NCBI GenBank assembly: GCA_945833885.1
Contig: CAMAFY010000001.1
Coordinates: 186,001-250,000 of the forward strand
Direction: 5' to 3'
Origin: an uncultured Bacteroidales bacterium
GTDB lineage: Bacteria; Bacteroidota; Bacteroidia; Bacteroidales; Bacteroidaceae
DNA: 64,000 bases
Of the stretch, positions 17,834 through 26,588 are shown one piece after another. The notes under the pieces were generated by a model. That model did no database searches. It saw only the letters and a program-made list of their open reading frames with translations, and was not told where the DNA came from. How positions within the stretch are numbered: position 1 is the first letter of the stretch; each line of letters opens with the position of its first letter. A program made the position numbers and the translations under genes.

Positions 17834-19858
17834 ATGAATTCCATTGATACTTTTGCTGCGGAGATACGTGCAGGCATTCCCGATATTCTTCCCCAGCCCA
17901 AGCCTTACGACACCACCATCAACCATGCTCCTCGTCGTAAGGATATCCTTAACGATGAGCAAAAGCGTCTGGCTCTTCGTAACGCTCTGCGTTATTTCCC
18001 GAAGAAATTCCATGCCGAATTGGCTCAAGAGTTTGCTCATGAACTTGCTGAATACGGACGAATCTATATGTATCGTTTCCGTCCTGACTACGAGATGTAC
18101 GCACGTCCAATCGATGAATACCCTCATCGCTCCGAGCAGGCGGCCGCTATTATGCTCATGATTCAGAACAATCTCAATCCGGCAGTAGCACAACATCCCC
18201 ATGAACTCATTGTTTATGGTGGAAATGGCGCTATTTTCCAGAATTGGGCTCAGTATCGTTTGGTCATGAAGTATCTTAGCGAGATGACTGATAACCAGAC
18301 TCTCGTCATGTATTCTGGACATCCTCTCGGCCTATTTCCTTCACATCCCGGCGCTCCCCGTGTGGTTGTGACCAACGGAATGGTCATTCCCAACTATTCC
18401 AAGCCCGACGATTGGGAACGGATGAACGCTCTTGGAGTCAGTCAATACGGACAAATGACGGCTGGTTCCTATATGTATATCGGTCCTCAGGGCATTGTTC
18501 ACGGCACAACCATTACAGTTCTCAATGCCGCACGCAAACAATTAGCACAGCAACCCGGGCGTAAGGACATTTCCGGTATGCTATTCGTATCCTCCGGACT
18601 TGGAGGAATGTCCGGTGCACAGCCGAAGGCGGGAAACATTGCCGGCGTGGTTAGTGTTGTCGCAGAGGTCAATCCGCTTGCAGCGGTCAAGCGTTATGAG
18701 CAGGGATGGGTTGATGAATTACATTACGACCTCGACGAACTGATACCTGCTGTCCGTGCCGCGGTTGAGGCGCGTCGCACAGTTTCCATGGCTTATGTGG
18801 GTAATGTCGTTGATCTTTGGGAGCGTCTTGCCGACGAAAATATCCACGTTGACCTTGGAAGCGACCAGACATCCCTTCACAACCCATGGGCAGGTGGCTA
18901 CTATCCAGTCGGACTTTCTCTTGAAGAATCCAAACAGATGATGGCCGATGCCCCTGATGCTTTCCGTGAGTGTGTCAAAGCATCCCTCCGTCGTCAGGTG
19001 GCAGCCATCAATCGTCTTGCCGAGCGCGGCATGTATTTCTTCGATTATGGCAATGCCTTTATGCTTCAATCCGAGCGTGCGGGTGCCGATATCGTGAGCG
19101 AGAATGGCAAGTTCCGCTATCCTTCTTACGTGCAGGACATCATGGGCCCTCTTTTCTTTGACTATGGTTTTGGCCCCTTCCGATGGGTCTGCACATCGGG
19201 CAATCCCGATGATCTTGCTGTTACCGATCGTTTGGCCACCGAAGTTCTCGAGAACATCAAGCAAACGGCTCCTGAGGAAATCAAGGGACAGATGGACGAC
19301 AACATCCATTGGATTAAGGAGGCCGGACGCAATCATCTTGTTGTAGGTTCGCAAGCCCGCATCCTTTATGCCGATGCAGAGGGTCGAGCAAAGATAGCCT
19401 TGGCGTTCAACGATGCCATCCGTCGCGGTGAAATTAGCCGTCCTGTCGTACTTGGTCGCGACCATCATGATGTCTCCGGTACGGACTCTCCCTTCCGCGA
19501 AACCAGCAATATCTACGATGGTTCGCAGTTCTGTGCCGATATGGCTGTCCAGAATGTCATCGGCGATTCCTTCCGAGGTGCCACATGGGTTTCGCTCCAC
19601 AATGGTGGAGGAGTCGGATGGGGAGAGGTCATCAACGGCGGTTTTGGTATGGTCATCGATGGAAGTGACGACAGCGCGAACCACATAAAGGACATGCTTT
19701 TCTGGGATGTCAATAATGGTATTGCACGTCGTAGTTGGGCACGTAACGAAGGTTCTATGCGTAGCATTGAGCGCGAGATGTTGCGAACCCCCGGCCTTAC
19801 AGTCACTATGCCTAACCTCGTTGACGATGACATCCTTGAAGGTGCATTCAAAAACTGA
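17834..19858 (+). CDS. hutU: Urocanate hydratase
   Basis: HutU adds water to urocanate using tightly bound NAD+ to give imidazolonepropionate, the second step of histidine breakdown. The 674-residue protein contains the urocanase signatures FQNWAQYRLVMKYL, SSGLGGMSGAQPKAGNIAG and LFFDYGFGPFRWVCTSG. It is longer than the roughly 560-residue proteobacterial enzyme and matches the larger Bacteroidetes-type form. The ORF track begins at a GTG at 17831; the adjacent ATG at 17834 is the better start. It lies between ftcD and hutH in a directional cluster with unusually long gaps. Confidence 0.95.
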   Translation: MNSIDTFAAEIRAGIPDILPQPKPYDTTINHAPRRKDILNDEQKRLALRNALRYFPKKFHAELAQEFAHELAEYGRIYMYRFRPDYEMYARPIDEYPHRSEQAAAIMLMIQNNLNPAVAQHPHELIVYGGNGAIFQNWAQYRLVMKYLSEMTDNQTLVMYSGHPLGLFPSHPGAPRVVVTNGMVIPNYSKPDDWERMNALGVSQYGQMTAGSYMYIGPQGIVHGTTITVLNAARKQLAQQPGRKDISGMLFVSSGLGGMSGAQPKAGNIAGVVSVVAEVNPLAAVKRYEQGWVDELHYDLDELIPAVRAAVEARRTVSMAYVGNVVDLWERLADENIHVDLGSDQTSLHNPWAGGYYPVGLSLEESKQMMADAPDAFRECVKASLRRQVAAINRLAERGMYFFDYGNAFMLQSERAGADIVSENGKFRYPSYVQDIMGPLFFDYGFGPFRWVCTSGNPDDLAVTDRLATEVLENIKQTAPEEIKGQMDDNIHWIKEAGRNHLVVGSQARILYADAEGRAKIALAFNDAIRRGEISRPVVLGRDHHDVSGTDSPFRETSNIYDGSQFCADMAVQNVIGDSFRGATWVSLHNGGGVGWGEVINGGFGMVIDGSDDSANHIKDMLFWDVNNGIARRSWARNEGSMRSIEREMLRTPGLTVTMPNLVDDDILEGAFKN

Positions 19859-19950
19859 CACTTTCGTTAAGCCGGATAAGCAGTTCGAAAGTAATTGAAA
19901 CGTGCTGTTTCCGTGCCATGACGTGAAAACAAAGAATTGACTTTTAACCT

Positions 19951-20129
19951 TTTACAGTCTTTTTGAAGGCTGTAAACCAGATTCTACCTTAGAATTCATA
20001 TCTGTATTTGCCTCTTCCATAATGTTTACTTTTGTCATCCTCCTCAAATCCTTTTGTGCTTTATTATCTGTATTAAGGGATAAAGACTGAGGAAATTCTT
20101 GGTTTTATCTGGTTTGCAGCCTCTTTTTT
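19951..20129 (+). promoter_or_regulatory. Candidate two-state RNA leader (attenuator) before hutH
   Basis: Segment TTTACAGTCTT (19951-19961) forms an 11-bp hairpin with AAGGCTGTAAA (19966-19976) around a TTTG loop. The second arm, extended to CCAGAT at 19982, can pair instead with ATCTGGTTTGCAGCC (20107-20121), which is directly followed by TCTTTTTT. The two pairings exclude each other. Between them lies a further nested stem, TCCTCA/TGAGGA with ATCCTTT/AAGGGAT (20041-20093). hutH starts at 20148. The layout is that of an attenuator or riboswitch; no known class was recognised. Confidence 0.55.
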
Positions 20130-20147
20130 ACTGAAAAACACATATAT

Positions 20148-21632
20148 ATGATTCACGAAATATCCTCAGAGCATCTTTCCATTGAGCGTATTGGTCAGAT
20201 TTTGGAACAAGGCATGGAGATTCGTCTCTCCGAAGATGCCGTAAAACGTATTGTAGCCTGCCGCGAGTATCTCGATCATAAGATTGCGCGTTCCGAGCGT
20301 CCTATATACGGAGTCACCACCGGTTTCGGTTCGCTTTGCAATGTTTCTATCGATGTGGACCAACTTGCGAAGTTGCAAATCAACTTGATGATGTCGCACG
20401 CATGCGGAACAGGTGATACCGTTCCCCGCGAAATCGTCAAGATTATGTTGCTTCTCAAAATTCAATCGTTGAGTTATGGTTATTCAGGTTGCAAACTTGA
20501 TACCGTGCAACGCCTTGTCGATTTCTTTAACAACGACATCTGTCCTATTGTTTATATGCAGGGTTCCCTTGGAGCCTCCGGTGATCTTGTTCCTCTTGCC
20601 CATCTTTCTCTGCCGCTCGTCGGACTTGGTGAGGTGGATTATCAGGGTGAAATCATTTCCGGTGCCGAAATGCTCCGTCGAAAGGGTTGGGAACCCATAC
20701 ATTTGGCTTCGAAAGAGGGCTTGGCATTACTGAATGGCACGCAGAATATGAGTTCGTTTGCCGTGTGGGCTCTCCTGCAAAGTCATCGCCTGAGCCGTTG
20801 GGCCGACGTCATTGCCGCCCTCTCTCTGGATGCTTATTTCGGACTTGTCGAGCCATTTACCGATGCTGTTCATCAGGTTCGACCGCATAAGGGACAGATT
20901 GATACCGCAGCCGCCATGCGAAACCTCCTTGAAGGCAGCGAAATTGTCCTTCAACCTAAGCCGTATGTCCAAGACCCTTATTCATTCCGTTGTGTTCCCC
21001 AGGTTCATGGTACGGCAAAGGATACCATAAGTTACGTGGAAAGCGTCATAGATACCGAAATCAATTCGGCAACAGACAATCCTACCGTCTGCCCTGACGA
21101 TGATATCATTATCTCCGCAGGGAACTTCCACGGCGAACCCATTGCACTTCCGATGGATTTCCTCGCCATTGCCCTTAGCGAACTTGCCAACATTTCCGAG
21201 CGGCGTATCTATAAATTGGTATCCGGCACACGTGGTCTTCCCAGTTTCCTTGTCGCATCTCCAGGGCTCAACAGCGGCTTTATGATTACACAGTATACGG
21301 CTGCCTCTGTGGTAAGTCTCAACAAGAACTATTGCAGTCCTGCGTCTGTTGACAGCATTCCTTCCTGTCAAGGTCAGGAAGATCATGTGAGTATGGGAGC
21401 TAATGCAGCCATAAAACTCTACCAGGTGGTCCTCAATACCGAGCGCGTTTTGGCCATTGAACTCTTCAATGCCGTCCAGGCTCTCGATTTCCGACGTCCG
21501 CTCAAATCATCACCTATCATTGAATCTCTCCACGACAGTTTCAGAGAAAAAGTGCCTTTCATTACAGTCGATGAGGTGATGTTCCCGCACATAGCCACTT
21601 CCATTGACTTCCTTCGCAATCATTCCTTTTGA
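20148..21632 (+). CDS. hutH: Histidine ammonia-lyase
   Basis: HutH removes ammonia from L-histidine to give urocanate. The self-formed MIO cofactor comes from the Ala-Ser-Gly triad, present at A143-S144-G145 in GSLGASGDLVPLAHL. Other family marks are YGVTTGFGSL near residue 54, NGTQNMSSFAVWAL and the QDHVSMGANAA segment (here GQEDHVSMGAN). The 494-residue length is usual. The gene is preceded by a structured leader and followed within 50 bp by a strong hairpin with a seven-T run. Its expression may therefore be uncoupled from hutU and hutI. Confidence 0.96.
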   Translation: MIHEISSEHLSIERIGQILEQGMEIRLSEDAVKRIVACREYLDHKIARSERPIYGVTTGFGSLCNVSIDVDQLAKLQINLMMSHACGTGDTVPREIVKIMLLLKIQSLSYGYSGCKLDTVQRLVDFFNNDICPIVYMQGSLGASGDLVPLAHLSLPLVGLGEVDYQGEIISGAEMLRRKGWEPIHLASKEGLALLNGTQNMSSFAVWALLQSHRLSRWADVIAALSLDAYFGLVEPFTDAVHQVRPHKGQIDTAAAMRNLLEGSEIVLQPKPYVQDPYSFRCVPQVHGTAKDTISYVESVIDTEINSATDNPTVCPDDDIIISAGNFHGEPIALPMDFLAIALSELANISERRIYKLVSGTRGLPSFLVASPGLNSGFMITQYTAASVVSLNKNYCSPASVDSIPSCQGQEDHVSMGANAAIKLYQVVLNTERVLAIELFNAVQALDFRRPLKSSPIIESLHDSFREKVPFITVDEVMFPHIATSIDFLRNHSF

Positions 21633-21678
21633 CCGGTGACAGCCGTTTTGCGGTCAGACAATTCGAAAACATTTCCTT

Positions 21679-21717
21679 CGTCCACTGCTGTCATGCGGCA
21701 GCCGTGGGCGTTTTTTT
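21679..21717 (+). terminator. Terminator or attenuator between hutH and hutI
   Basis: A stem of about 12 pairs with one mismatch joins CGTCCACTGCTG with CGGCAGCCGTGGGCG. It is followed by TTTTTTT at 21711-21717. It lies 60 bp before hutI, with no obvious promoter in between. Confidence 0.75.
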
Positions 21718-21777
21718 GAATCGGTGACTCTCGGTTGCCGAAATAAAACCCGCAAACCTTTGACAATTCCAACAGTA

Positions 21778-23013
21778 ATGAAACGTTTATTGACAAACAT
21801 AGGCATACTTGGCGGGGTTGAAACCCAATCACGCCTACGTGTTCAAGGTGCGGAAATGGCAGAATTTTCCGTTGTTTCCGATGCTTACCTCTGCATTGAA
21901 GATGGTCGTATTACCGCTTTTGGCCCTATGTCGGAATTGAGCATCGAGACAGAAAATCCTGAAGAAATCATTGATTTACACGGCCGTTGTGTATTTCCAT
22001 CATGGTGCGACCCCCATACACATATTGTCTATGCCGGTAGCCGTGAGGGTGAGTTCGTCGACAAAATTCGCGGTCTTTCCTATGAGGAGATTGCACGTCG
22101 TGGGGGAGGAATCCTTAATTCTGCCGATTTGCTCCATACTATGAGTGAGGACGACTTGTACAAGCAAGCCTATTGCCGCGCCGAAGAGGTGATGAGAAAG
22201 GGTACCGGCTGCATAGAAATCAAGAGCGGTTATGGATTAAACCTGCATGATGAACTGAAAATGCTGCGCGTCATACGTCGGCTTCGCGACAATCTTCCCA
22301 TGCGTGTGGTATCCACCTTCCTCGGGGCCCATGCTGTCGGCCGCCAATACAGCCATGAGGAATACGTACGTCTGATCATCGAGGAAATGATTCCTGAGGT
22401 TGGACGTCAACAGTTGGCTGATTACATCGATGTCTTCTGCGATAAAGGATTCTTTACCCCCAAAGAAACGGCAGAAATGCTGGAAACCGGTGCAAAATGG
22501 GGCATGCGTCCGAAGATTCATGCCGAGGAACTTGCTGCGTCTGGCGGCGTCCGTGTTGGTGTAGACCACAATGCCTTGTCGGTAGACCACCTTGAAAGCA
22601 TGGATGTAGCGGGCATTGAAGTGCTTCGTGGCAGTGAAACCATGCCCACAGTATTGCCTGGTACATCGTTTTTCCTTAACATGCCGTGGGCACCTGCCCG
22701 CAAGATGATTGAGGCAGGCCTTGGAATTGCTGTCGCAAGTGACTATAATCCCGGTTCCACACCTTCGGGCGACATGAAGTTCGTCGTCAGTCTGGCTTGT
22801 ATCAAACTCCGTCTTCTTCCCGAAGAAGCCCTGAATGCCGCCACACTCAACAGTGCTTATGCCATGGGATTGAGTGCCGACTATGGTTCGATAGCCGTGG
22901 GAAAGGTTGCCAATTTCTTTGTCACCCCCCCCATTCCTTCTTTGGCTTTCATCCCTTATGCCTATACAACACCTTTGATTGAGCAGGTTTGGCTTCGGGG
23001 AGAATGCGTATGA
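21778..23013 (+). CDS. hutI: Imidazolonepropionase
   Basis: HutI is an amidohydrolase that opens the imidazolone ring of imidazolonepropionate to give formiminoglutamate, the FtcD substrate. The metal-binding HxH is at H80-T-H82 (CDPHTHIVYAGSREGEF). Further signatures are RRGGGILNSA, IEIKSGYGLN and SDYNPGSTPSGDM. The listed ORF starts at 21724, inside the region just after the hutH terminator. The ATG at 21778 gives MKRLLTNIGILGG, a normal beginning, and 411 residues. It closes the hut cluster and is followed by a strong terminator. Confidence 0.95.
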   Translation: MKRLLTNIGILGGVETQSRLRVQGAEMAEFSVVSDAYLCIEDGRITAFGPMSELSIETENPEEIIDLHGRCVFPSWCDPHTHIVYAGSREGEFVDKIRGLSYEEIARRGGGILNSADLLHTMSEDDLYKQAYCRAEEVMRKGTGCIEIKSGYGLNLHDELKMLRVIRRLRDNLPMRVVSTFLGAHAVGRQYSHEEYVRLIIEEMIPEVGRQQLADYIDVFCDKGFFTPKETAEMLETGAKWGMRPKIHAEELAASGGVRVGVDHNALSVDHLESMDVAGIEVLRGSETMPTVLPGTSFFLNMPWAPARKMIEAGLGIAVASDYNPGSTPSGDMKFVVSLACIKLRLLPEEALNAATLNSAYAMGLSADYGSIAVGKVANFFVTPPIPSLAFIPYAYTTPLIEQVWLRGECV

Positions 23014-23379
23014 CGCTTCCTGAACATCCATGAAAATCCCCCATTGTACGGCAAGTATATTTGCGTGCAATGGGGGTCTTTTTAACGTTTTCCAGGCTTA
23101 CACGTTAATAAATCCGTGTTATTTTGACCTTTATCAGGATGTTTTACATCTAAGATGTGCATTTTTGCTTTGAAAACATCGCTTGCTTCAACGTTGATGT
23201 TCAAAATAGAACAGATCTTTTTGTTGGAACACACAGCATCAGTAACGATAATGTCTGGTATATCGCCTTGAAAGTATTCCGGAATCTTTTGGATATTCTA
23301 ATCCTTACCATGATTGGAAAAAGCGGAAAGACTGGCTTTTCCGACATATATTACGGAAATATTTACTACTTAAATTCTA
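23014..23379. other. 366-bp gap after hutI
   Basis: The gap holds the hutI terminator. A frame at 23157-23462 overlaps the next gene in another phase and has no protein character that I recognise, so I do not call it. Confidence 0.5.
23038..23083 (+). terminator. Rho-independent terminator of the hut cluster
   Basis: CCCCCATTG (23038-23046) pairs with CAATGGGGG (23068-23076). Inner pairing of ACGGCAA with TTTGCGT is also possible. A TCTTTTT tail follows. Confidence 0.88.
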
Positions 23380-23772
23380 TTGATTATAAAGTGGTTACGG
23401 ACGTTTATTCTTCTTTTCTTCATCATGTTTATCATGGATGTCGGAGCGCAGAATTTTATTGAGAAGTGGAACGACTTCTACAAGCGCTATGATTACTACG
23501 ACAGCCACGGAAATTTGACGAAATATATTCAGCAGAATGAATTCTACAACCGTAAGGACACGAAAGACAATCATGGCAATTTAGTATCGAGTAGCAAGTA
23601 CAACGAGTTCTACGACCGCGAGGAATACAGGGACAGTCGCGGCAATCTTTTGGGCTATAAGAAGTGGAACGATTTTTATAAACGCTACGATTACTTCGAC
23701 TGTCACGGTGTGCTGAAAGGGTATTATAAATATAATGACTTTTACAAACGCTGGGAATATTACGAGAGATAG
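23380..23772 (+). CDS. Small secreted protein built of 22-residue repeats
   Basis: I do not recognise this 130-residue protein. It has a signal peptide (MIIKWLRTFILLFFIMFIMDVGAQ). The rest is four full and one partial copies of a 22-residue unit with the pattern N[DE]FYxR....D..GNL......, for example NDFYKRYDYYDSHGNL and NEFYDREEYRDSRGNL. Aromatic residues and charges alternate strongly. The first codon is TTG: an in-frame TAA lies 9 bp upstream and no ATG occurs before codon 16, inside the signal peptide. The spacing of Tyr, Asp and GN is loosely like YD or MORN-type repeats, but I would not assign either. It stands alone between hutI and repeat cluster C. Confidence 0.7.
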   Translation: MIIKWLRTFILLFFIMFIMDVGAQNFIEKWNDFYKRYDYYDSHGNLTKYIQQNEFYNRKDTKDNHGNLVSSSKYNEFYDREEYRDSRGNLLGYKKWNDFYKRYDYFDCHGVLKGYYKYNDFYKRWEYYER

Positions 23773-23871
23773 GGAAGTTAATGGTTCTCGTACCTCTTGT
23801 TTTCAACCGTTTTCTTCAAATGTATTTATGGGATGGGTAGTGATATCCATCCTATTATTTTGCACTCTAAT

Positions 23872-23984
23872 AAGTTTCGGATGGTAAACGTCACTAAAAC
23901 GTCCGTACTTTCATTTATAATCATCGGAACATTCTGCCACAAACATCGGAACTTTGATGTGGAAAATGCCGTACTATTTGACAT
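23872..23984. repeat. Cluster C of the 22-bp tandem repeat family (four units plus a variant one)
   Basis: Units start at 23897, 23919, 23941 and 23963. Their cores are AAACGTCCGTACTTT, AATCATCGGAACATT, AAACATCGGAACTTT and AAAATGCCGTACTAT. A preceding variant, AAGTTTCGGATGGTA at 23872, is spaced by 25 bp. The array lies between the convergent repeat-protein gene and uvrB. Confidence 0.85.
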
Positions 23985-24152
23985 GTAATTTAGAAGAATT
24001 TGAAATTGTTCTTATTCAGTTGAAAATCAATTCTTTGACTTTTTTATATTAAAGTATATTTTTAGATTTGTAAAATTCACCATATCTGCAGAATTTTGTA
24101 TGGATTTTTTCTGCCATTATCAAATGTTTGCAAGATTGAAGGCAAATAAAAG

Positions 24153-24194
24153 AACCTTGTAAGTTCAGTCGCAATGGGCTGGGCCTACAAGGTT
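24153..24194 (-). terminator. Terminator downstream of uvrB
   Basis: AACCTTGTA (24153-24161) pairs with TACAAGGTT (24186-24194), extended by GTTCAG/CTGGGC with G-U pairs. On the minus strand the stem is followed by CTTTTATTTG. A short TTTT tail also exists on the plus strand, so it may work both ways. Confidence 0.7.
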
Positions 24195-24252
24195 TTCAGT
24201 ATGAATTTACTCTGTGGAGTGGGGGATAGCGGGGTGAAAATTCAATGGTATA

Positions 24253-26307
24253 TCAGGAATTTCGCTTGGCTTCAAGGCGTAACATCTCATCACGTAACAA
24301 TGCTGCCGTAGTGAAATCAAGGTCTGCTGCCGCCTTTTTCATGGCATTCCGTAGGGTTTCGATGCGCGTATCGAGGTTATATGCATCGTTGTTTTCCGCC
24401 GCCATGCTGAATCCCGCTTGTGCGGCAATGGCATACGGATCGGCATTCTTCGCGGTGTTTTGTGCCGTTGAAGCCTGTCTTCCGTCACGTGCCTCAACAC
24501 GTGCCTTACCGAGAACCGCAAGGTCGTTACCGATTTGTTTCTTGATTTGCTTCGGAACAATGTGATTTTCCTCGTTGTAAGCCATCTGTTTTGCCCGTCG
24601 ACGGTTGGTTTCGTCGATGGTCGCCTGCATGGATCTGGTAATTTGTTTCGCATACATGATGACGCGACCATTGACGTTTCTGGCGGCACGTCCGGCCGTC
24701 TGCGTCATGCTTCGCCGGTCACGGAGGAAACCTTCCTTGTCCGCGTCGAGGATAGCCACCAATGCCACTTCCGGAAGATCCAGACCTTCGCGGAGAAGAT
24801 TGATGCCCACAAGGACATCATATACGCCGGATCGGAGGTCTTCCATAATCTTGACGCGCTCCAAAGTGTCGACGTCAGCATGGATATATGCCGTCTTTAC
24901 AGCCTTGTCAATGAGGTATTCCGTCAGTTCTTCAGCCATACGTTTGGTTAGTGTTGTCACGAGAACACGCTCGTCGCGGCTGGTACAATAGCGGATTTCC
25001 TCCAACAGATCATCGATGGGAAAGTCGGTGTCGCGGACGATAATCGGCGGGTCGAGGAGTCCTGTGGGGCGTATTACCTGATCGATATATACGCCACCGG
25101 TCTTCGTAAGTTCGTAGTCGTTGGGGGTAGCACTCACGTAGATGGTCTGTGGTGTCATCGCTTCAAATTCCTCAAACTTCAGCGGACGGTTGTCGAAAGC
25201 AGCGGGAAGTCGGAAACCATAATTGACAAGACTCTCCTTTCTGTTCCGGTCGCCGCCATACATTGCCCGTATCTGCGGGACGGAAACATGGCTCTCGTCG
25301 ATGACAAGCAGGAACTCTTTGGGGAAGAAGTCCAGCAGGCAATAGGGACGTGTTCCGGGTGCGCGGCCGTCGAAGTAGCGGCTGTAGTTCTCAATACCGG
25401 AACAATGCCCCAATTCGCGTATCATTTCTATATCGTAATTTACGCGTTCTTCAAGGCGTTGTGCCTCAAGGTCTTTCCCCATCTCCTTGAAAAGCGCCAC
25501 TTGTTCCTTGAGATCATCCTGAATTTGATGGATGGCTTTCTCGCGGGTTTCGTTGCTTGTTAGGAAAAGGTTGGCAGGATAGAGTTTATACTCTTCAAAA
25601 GACTGGATGTGTGTACCGGATTCGGCGTCAATTTCTGCAATACCGTCAATCTCATCACCCCAGAAAGTGATTCGCAGAACATTGTCGGAATAGGCAATCC
25701 ATACATCGATGGTGTCGCCTTTTACACGGAAATCACCTCGCGAGGGCGCCACATCGTTACGGGTATAAAGGCTGTCGATGAGCCGGCGCATGAGTGTTCC
25801 CTGCGAAATGAACTGACCTGTGCGGAGAATAATGACGTTCTCGTAGAAGGCAGAAGGGTTTCCCATACCATAAATGCACGATACTGAGGAGATGACTATC
25901 ACATCGTTGCGCCCGGAAAGAAGGGAGGAAGTGGCAGCAAGACGCAATTTATCGATATCGTCATTGATGGCAAGATCTTTTTCTATATAGGTGTCTGTGG
26001 AAGCAATGTACGCTTCAGGCTGGTAATAATCGTAGTACGATACATAGTATTCCACGGCGTTCTCCGGAAAAAAACTCTTCATTTCAGTGTATAACTGCGC
26101 TGCCAATGTCTTGTTGTGGCTCAATATCAGTGTGGGAATACCGATATTGGCGATGACATTGGCAATGGTAAAAGTCTTTCCGGAGCCTGTAACTCCCAGC
26201 AGAACCTGTGCTTTCTCACCGTTCCTGACGCCTTCCGTCAGTTGTCGGATGGCCTCTGGCTGGTCACCTGTCGGAGCATAGGGTGCCGTAAGATGGTATT
26301 CTGGCAT
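24253..26307 (-). CDS. uvrB: Excinuclease ABC subunit B
   Basis: UvrB is the damage-verifying helicase-like subunit of nucleotide excision repair. It receives DNA from UvrA and recruits UvrC. The 684-residue protein has Walker A GVTGSGKT at 38-45 and the damage-probing beta-hairpin region YYVSYYDYYQPEAY at about 90-105. It also shows DESHVSVPQ (Walker B type), the helicase motifs LREGLDLPEV and QTAGRAARN, and the C-terminal UVR domain (ETLRNAMKKAAADLDFTTAALLRDEM). It begins 12 bp after pspC, so it is probably translated from a polycistronic message with the three genes upstream. Confidence 0.97.
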   Translation of the reverse strand: MPEYHLTAPYAPTGDQPEAIRQLTEGVRNGEKAQVLLGVTGSGKTFTIANVIANIGIPTLILSHNKTLAAQLYTEMKSFFPENAVEYYVSYYDYYQPEAYIASTDTYIEKDLAINDDIDKLRLAATSSLLSGRNDVIVISSVSCIYGMGNPSAFYENVIILRTGQFISQGTLMRRLIDSLYTRNDVAPSRGDFRVKGDTIDVWIAYSDNVLRITFWGDEIDGIAEIDAESGTHIQSFEEYKLYPANLFLTSNETREKAIHQIQDDLKEQVALFKEMGKDLEAQRLEERVNYDIEMIRELGHCSGIENYSRYFDGRAPGTRPYCLLDFFPKEFLLVIDESHVSVPQIRAMYGGDRNRKESLVNYGFRLPAAFDNRPLKFEEFEAMTPQTIYVSATPNDYELTKTGGVYIDQVIRPTGLLDPPIIVRDTDFPIDDLLEEIRYCTSRDERVLVTTLTKRMAEELTEYLIDKAVKTAYIHADVDTLERVKIMEDLRSGVYDVLVGINLLREGLDLPEVALVAILDADKEGFLRDRRSMTQTAGRAARNVNGRVIMYAKQITRSMQATIDETNRRRAKQMAYNEENHIVPKQIKKQIGNDLAVLGKARVEARDGRQASTAQNTAKNADPYAIAAQAGFSMAAENNDAYNLDTRIETLRNAMKKAAADLDFTTAALLRDEMLRLEAKRNS

Positions 26308-26319
26308 TGTAACAGGGGA

Positions 26320-26511
26320 CTACTGCTTGTTAGGCATGACCAATCCGAGGATAAGATACAAGAAGAATCCGGGGAAACATGCGGAGAAAAGGGAAAGAGC
26401 AAGGTATGCTACGCGAACAACTGTGGGGTCGAGGTCGAAATATTCAGCAATACCACCGCAAACTCCAAAGATTTTACGGTCAGAGGATTTGGTAAGTCGT
26501 TTAACGCTCAT
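26320..26511 (-). CDS. PspC domain envelope protein
   Basis: The listed ORF starts at 26604. The ATG at 26511 gives MSVKRLTKSSDRKIFGVCGGIAEYF, the normal PspC beginning, and 63 residues. The PspC domain signature LTKSSDRKIFGVCGGIAEYFDLDPTVVRVAY is complete, followed by one long hydrophobic hairpin (about residues 33-58). In proteobacteria PspC regulates the phage-shock response to membrane stress. Small stand-alone PspC proteins in Bacteroidetes are of unknown function. The gene lies between the HAD phosphatase and uvrB in one direction. Confidence 0.9.
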   Translation of the reverse strand: MSVKRLTKSSDRKIFGVCGGIAEYFDLDPTVVRVAYLALSLFSACFPGFFLYLILGLVMPNKQ

Positions 26512-26588
26512 AGGGAATAAGGGGATAAAGTGTGGTGAATGATAGGAAAAACATTGTAAAAAGCATTGGCATCTTCTGAAGATTTCCG

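Larger units (their letters stand above)
23773..24252. other. 480-bp convergent gap before uvrB
   Basis: The gap holds repeat cluster C and the terminator at 24153-24194. The remaining sequence is AT-rich, without a gene. Confidence 0.6.

Noticed and set aside
18719-19861. 380-codon minus-strand ORF opposite hutU
   Set aside because: Shadow of the urocanate hydratase gene.
23157-23462. 101-codon ORF after hutI
   Set aside because: Overlaps the better-supported repeat protein in another frame and lacks any recognisable feature.
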